NCBI GenBank assembly: GCA_039818345.1
Contig: JBCBUC010000019.1
Coordinates: forward strand, 13,562-77,561
DNA: 64,000 nucleotides
Source: Parvularcula sp039818345
Lineage (GTDB): Bacteria > Pseudomonadota > Alphaproteobacteria > Caulobacterales > Parvularculaceae
Reading direction: 5' to 3'
Shown here: positions 60,631 to 64,000 of the stretch, piece by piece
Layout: every line of letters begins with the position of its first letter
Numbering within the stretch: position 1 is the first letter of the stretch
The notes under the pieces: generated by a model
Databases searched by the model: none
The model's input: the letters and a program-made list of their open reading frames with translations, nothing else
Told to the model about the DNA's origin: nothing
Made by a program: the position numbers and the translations under genes

Positions 60631-60705
60631 GCTCCCTTCGTCTATCGGTTAGGACGCCAGGTTTTCAACCTGGAAAGAGGGGTTCGATTCCCCTAGGGAG
60701 TGCCA
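60631..60705 (+). tRNA. tRNA-Glu (anticodon TTC)
   Basis: Cloverleaf: acceptor GCTCCCT/AGGGAGT with a G-T (G-U) first pair, D-arm, anticodon stem CCAGG/CCTGG with loop TTTTCAA (TTC, reads GAA/GAG), T-stem AGGGG/CCCCT with TTCGATT. Discriminator G at 60702; CCA is encoded at 60703-60705. Confidence 0.95.
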
Positions 60706-60742
60706 ATACTTCATTTTTATTGTGGTTTTTCAAAAGTTTAAG

Positions 60743-60764
60743 AAAAAGGTTAGACGCCTTTTTT
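60743..60764 (+). terminator. probable terminator of tRNA-Glu
   Basis: AAAAAGG (60743-60749) and CCTTTTT (60757-60763) form a 7-bp stem around TTAGACG, ending in a T run, about 40 bases after the tRNA. The same stretch contains a 10-bp direct repeat AAGGTTAGAC at 60746 and 60767. Confidence 0.45.
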
Positions 60765-60827
60765 CCAAGGTTAGACACTTTCCTCTTCCATCAGCTCAAT
60801 TGTGATCGCTGGGTTGGTCGAGGCGCC

Positions 60828-61649
60828 TTAGGGTAAGAGCTCAAACACCAATGCAGTGGTGTAGCTACGGATATCGGTTTCGGCGCCTGCGGGTGCTTTG
60901 GCCATGTGCCGTACAAAGATGACGTGAGGTCCGGGACGGTCGGCCGATAGTGTAACCTGCCCTTTGTCAGTCAAGGTGTACGTCAACCCTTCACCATGAT
61001 CGGTATAGGAATCGAATGATGCGACGAGGGTTGCTTTGGCGTCAGAAAGTGGTTTGCCGTCAAAAAGCACCGACAACTCAAGATCCGCATCGGTTGTAAA
61101 GCCCAGAGCGTCTTGAGCGGTCAACATCAATGAAAGCCGTCCAGAGGTGGACAGCGTTGTTGGCAGTTCAACCTCGCCATGGCGAATATAAACCTCCGAG
61201 ATTGTTGCAGTTTGCGACGTCAAAATAGGGGAGCCGGCAGGAAGCTCCGAGGGATCAAGACCATCACGGCCGAGACGGACATAAGAGCCGTCAACGATTG
61301 ATGCCTTGCCTTTGCGTCCTAACCGGTTGCCGGAGGATAACCGATAGACGCCAGGTTTACCCAGCGTGGCCGTGAGCAGTGTCACTTGATCGTGCGATTG
61401 GATATCGTCGAAAGCACGCTTTTCACCGTCCACGGTCAAAATATGGAAGTCTTTTGATCGCAGCGGATGTTCGATGCTGGGAAACCTGTCACTGAACGAA
61501 GCAATGGTCGTGACCGTGGTGCCTTCGTCAATTTTGAAGGCATTTGGCAGGAGGAAACCAACATCGGCGGAAGCGATTTGCGGAAAACCACAGGCCGCAA
61601 GAATCGTTGACAGAACCAAGTATCGATCAATGCACTGACGAAAGACCAT
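60828..61649 (-). CDS. DUF4198 domain-containing exported protein
   Basis: A 273-residue protein with a signal peptide (about 1-28, ending ASADV) and the DUF4198 pattern: DVGFLLPNAFKIDEGTTV at the mature start, beta-rich middle, GKPLSDAKATLVASFDSY, and HVIFVRHMA at the end. The family occurs with metal or haem uptake genes, sometimes described as Ni/Co-related. It lies 12 bases after the DUF6607 gene on the same strand. Confidence 0.82.
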   Translation of the reverse strand: MVFRQCIDRYLVLSTILAACGFPQIASADVGFLLPNAFKIDEGTTVTTIASFSDRFPSIEHPLRSKDFHILTVDGEKRAFDDIQSHDQVTLLTATLGKPGVYRLSSGNRLGRKGKASIVDGSYVRLGRDGLDPSELPAGSPILTSQTATISEVYIRHGEVELPTTLSTSGRLSLMLTAQDALGFTTDADLELSVLFDGKPLSDAKATLVASFDSYTDHGEGLTYTLTDKGQVTLSADRPGPHVIFVRHMAKAPAGAETDIRSYTTALVFELLP

Positions 61650-61661
61650 CGCTTTACCGAT

Positions 61662-62702
61662 CTACTTTGCGTCCGCGAGGGTTGTGGTTGTGCGCAAGCG
61701 CTCGGTTAACTGACCGATGTCGCTGGTGACGAAGCTGTCGATGACGTCGCGTGCCTCGATCAGTGCTGCGTCCAAGGTCTTCTCCCCATCTTTGACTTCC
61801 ATCGCCAGCGTTAGGAGGGGCATGTAGAGTTCTTGGGTTTCGCCTTTGAGCGAAATAGCAAAACGATCATTGGCGTTGGCCGTGTCTGCCCATTTTGTCC
61901 GAACACCGGCCCAGAAAGCCGACGTTGCTTCCCAATAGGTGTCCGCTGCATCCACCGGGAACTCATCGAATTGACGATAGGTGTTGACCCCAACTTCGCG
62001 GACCAGAACCTGTGGTTCGCCGTTCAGGATCAGCTTGGAGTTGTCTTGCTCGTGCACCCAGCCCCATGGCGTCACGGCATGACGGTTCACCGCATCCACC
62101 GCGTGATAATCGTCCCGGGTCGTCATGTCCCGGCGCGGTAGGGGACGCCATTCCTGCGGAGGCGTCCATTCGGAAAGCCCGTCATTATAGGTCCACATAC
62201 CGACGGCGCCATATCGCGGTGAATCATCGACTTGATAAACGGTCTGCGACCAAGACCCCTTTCGTTCAGAACGCGGGACGTCCTTCCATTCCCAAGCGTT
62301 TCCGCCTATAAACATCAGCACACGATCTGGCTCGAACTGCCAATCTTGGCGCCAGTGTTTGACCACGAAAGGACTGTCGTCCGGCCCTACAACAAGCAAA
62401 TGCTGAAGGCTGATGAAATCGCCCCTGTCCTCAACAACGCGTACCACCTCATGACCGCCTGAGAGTTTTGGCTCTTTAAGCATGTAGCCCTCCAAAAAGG
62501 GCACAGTTTCAGTGAAATCGAAGGTCACTTTAAACTCGCCAGCCATCGCGAGAATCGACGCCCGGTCACGCTCAAAGGCGGAGGATTGGGTCGTATCACT
62601 GGCGACTTCCGTTGTCCCGTCATCCGTTGTGGTCGCGCACGCGGCCAGAGTCATTGAGCCAAGAAGGGCGGCTAGGAGGGCATGTCGGATTGGGGCGCTC
62701 AT
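61662..62702 (-). CDS. DUF6607 family lipoprotein
   Basis: A 346-residue protein with a lipoprotein signal (HALLAALLGSMTLAAC; lipobox LAAC). The rest matches the DUF6607 type: GEFKVTFDFTETVPFLEGY, HWRQDWQFEP, GNAWEWKDVPRSERKGSW and TPWGWVHEQDNSK. Function unknown; it is often near TonB-dependent haem receptors. ATG 62702 is chosen because it puts the lipobox near residue 21; the frame runs open to 62795. Confidence 0.82.
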   Translation of the reverse strand: MSAPIRHALLAALLGSMTLAACATTTDDGTTEVASDTTQSSAFERDRASILAMAGEFKVTFDFTETVPFLEGYMLKEPKLSGGHEVVRVVEDRGDFISLQHLLVVGPDDSPFVVKHWRQDWQFEPDRVLMFIGGNAWEWKDVPRSERKGSWSQTVYQVDDSPRYGAVGMWTYNDGLSEWTPPQEWRPLPRRDMTTRDDYHAVDAVNRHAVTPWGWVHEQDNSKLILNGEPQVLVREVGVNTYRQFDEFPVDAADTYWEATSAFWAGVRTKWADTANANDRFAISLKGETQELYMPLLTLAMEVKDGEKTLDAALIEARDVIDSFVTSDIGQLTERLRTTTTLADAK

Positions 62703-62736
62703 CGGTCTTCCTCGATCGCTACAGGTCATGGTTACC

Positions 62737-62813
62737 ATCGCAATATCGCAATTAATAATGGCTTGCAATTTCAAAAGGCGCCTGGCACAACGCAAGTGCG
62801 AATGAATTGCAAA
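62737..62813. promoter_or_regulatory. GCAAT repeats in DUF6607/TonB-receptor divergent promoter
   Basis: ATCGCAAT is repeated in tandem at 62737-62744 and 62745-62752, TTGCAATT follows at 62763-62770, and TGCGAATGAATTGCA at 62797-62811 is a near inverted repeat of TGCAAT. Such GCAAT/ATTGC arms resemble iron-responsive operators of alphaproteobacteria (Fur/Irr/RirA types). Which regulator cannot be decided. Confidence 0.35.
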
Positions 62814-62839
62814 TACAAAAGCGGGCGGGGTTCTCTACG

Positions 62840-64000
62840 ATGTCATATGGGCAAGGAAATCGGAGCATTTTCCGAACAGGAACATGGGTATCTGTTTTGG
62901 CGCTGTCGGTCGCTGGCGCTTTGGCGAGCGAAGCACCAGCCAGCCCAGACATCGACTCGATCTCAGTCTACGCAACGCGCAACCCGATCCCGGCCTTCGA
63001 TTATCCGGGGCAAGTCACCGTGGTCGAACGAGATGTCATCCTCGACTTTAACGCGTCCACGGTTTCCGATGTCTTCCAAGCGATTCCTGGCGCGCAGTTT
63101 GATTCAGGACCGCGCCGGACGGGCGATGCACCCACGGTGCGGGGCGTTCGTGGTGGCGGTGTGCTGATTTTTCTCGACGGTGCACGCCAAAGCTTCATAT
63201 CCGGCCATGACGGACGGTTCTTTGTTGACCCAGAACTCGTGAAGTCGGTGGAGGTCGTCCGTGGTCCAACGTCGTCTCTTTATGGGTCAGGAGCACTGGG
63301 CGGTGTGATAGCAACACGGACGATAACAGCGAACGACGTCTTGGAGGATGAAGAGACACTCGGTATCCGTCTGAATACAGGTTATCAGTCAGCGAATGAC
63401 GAATACCGGGTTGGGGCGACGGGGGTCTTTCGTACCGAAGACGGTAAGTTCGATGTGGTGTCGCATCTTACCTATCGCGACTCTGGATCGATTGAGCTTG
63501 GCAACGACTTCACGCTCCCAGCAGATGATGAAATCACCTCATCGCTCCTTAAAACAACCTTTAGGCCACGTGATGATCTCGAGGTCTTCGCATCTTGGAA
63601 CCGCTACGGTAGCGAATCGACTGACCCGCAAAACCCACAAGGCGTGAACATCGCTGGTCCAGGTAACGATCTTGTCTTCCGTGACGTCGAGAGCAACACT
63701 ATTCAGGGCGGTTTGCGCTGGAACCCCGAGGACAACAACCTGATCAACCTCAACGTTGTTGGTTACTATGCGGAGAACAGTGTTGAGGAGGATGAAGTTG
63801 ATGATCCTCGTACAACCGATCGAACGGTGGAGACGATCGGCTTCACCATCGATAACCGATCAAGCTTTCAGCTAAACACAGCAAGCCTCCTCACTTTCAC
63901 CTATGGTGGTGAGTATTATGAGGATGAGCAAACGGGTGAAGACAGTGACACCGCTGATGGCACACGAGGCGGGGTACCCGATGCGACCACGGAATTTATA
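62840..64000 (+). CDS. TonB-dependent receptor, haem/transferrin type (3' partial)
   Basis: Outer-membrane active transporter; the window ends inside the gene after 387 codons. ATG 62840 gives a signal peptide (WVSVLALSVAGALAS), a TonB-box-like ISVYATRNP, and a plug domain with TVSDVFQAIPGAQFDSGPRR, PTVRGVRGGGVLIFLDGARQ, VEVVRGPTSSLYGSGALGGV and RNT-type continuation. The RQSF-x-SGHDG and SLYGSGALGGV details fit the haemoglobin/transferrin/lactoferrin receptor subfamily. Divergent from the DUF6607-DUF4198 pair. Confidence 0.92.
   Translation, partial: MSYGQGNRSIFRTGTWVSVLALSVAGALASEAPASPDIDSISVYATRNPIPAFDYPGQVTVVERDVILDFNASTVSDVFQAIPGAQFDSGPRRTGDAPTVRGVRGGGVLIFLDGARQSFISGHDGRFFVDPELVKSVEVVRGPTSSLYGSGALGGVIATRTITANDVLEDEETLGIRLNTGYQSANDEYRVGATGVFRTEDGKFDVVSHLTYRDSGSIELGNDFTLPADDEITSSLLKTTFRPRDDLEVFASWNRYGSESTDPQNPQGVNIAGPGNDLVFRDVESNTIQGGLRWNPEDNNLINLNVVGYYAENSVEEDEVDDPRTTDRTVETIGFTIDNRSSFQLNTASLLTFTYGGEYYEDEQTGEDSDTADGTRGGVPDATTEFI

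Overview
The window is a chromosomal segment of an alphaproteobacterium. Evidence for this is the clustered gene order tatABC next to scpAB, glyA-nrdR-nusB-thiL and purN/purM-DUF2066-hdaA-ppk-ppx-rnd, together with a MucR/Ros-type regulator, a CobS chelatase subunit, UrcA, and at least one good CtrA-type box (TTAA-N7-TTAAC). The gene mix would suit a marine lineage such as Parvularculales/Caulobacterales relatives, but that is inference. No CRISPR array, insertion sequence, prophage or integrase was seen. Coding density is very high, with many 4-base ATGA/GTGA overlaps.

Layout. 1-1800: end of a chemotaxis cluster (cheW, cheR, cheY-like). 1837-12262: core genes: nitronate monooxygenase, dGTPase, SPOR protein, scpA-scpB-tatA-tatB-tatC, a convergent MucR regulator, then glyA, nrdR-nusB-thiL. 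12263-22090: accessory stretch: UrcA protein, tRNA-Arg(CCT), a membrane pentapeptide-repeat protein, an arylsulfotransferase, a COG0523 metallochaperone with its DUF1826 partner, a lipoprotein, and a minus-strand pair of 2OG-Fe(II) oxygenase and cobS. 22276-25416: an EthA-like flavin monooxygenase coupled to an SDR, and a secreted Arg/Asp/Tyr-rich protein. 25413-47522: housekeeping: UvrD/PcrA helicase, dnaE, fasciclin lipoprotein, purM-purN, DUF2066-hdaA-ppk-ppx, the reverse-strand run secA, tyrS-prmA-rnd, then a parvulin and mutT. 47611-53129: two AraC regulators, a DUF4386 membrane protein, an alginate-export-type porin and an exported YcaC-like cysteine hydrolase. 53195-60705: methyltransferase/ComF divergent pair, grxC-nitrilase-DUF1178 operon, DUF4199 protein, sulfatase, recJ, tRNA-Glu(TTC). 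60828-64000: DUF4198 and DUF6607 proteins divergent from a TonB-dependent receptor of the haem/transferrin type, which runs off the window end.

Points of most interest: a MucR homologue that has lost both zinc-binding histidines; a 30-bp-period tandem array encoding the pentapeptide solenoid; a 19-bp near-palindrome before the COG0523-DUF1826 pair; CobS beside a 2OG oxygenase without CobT; a Baeyer-Villiger fingerprint with His replaced by Gln; three conserved alphaproteobacterial clusters from which the same kind of gene (argS/nagZ, rib genes, argJ) is missing; and a likely iron/haem locus with repeated GCAAT motifs in its divergent promoter. I did not find a clearly new multi-gene system; the candidates above are the strongest leads.
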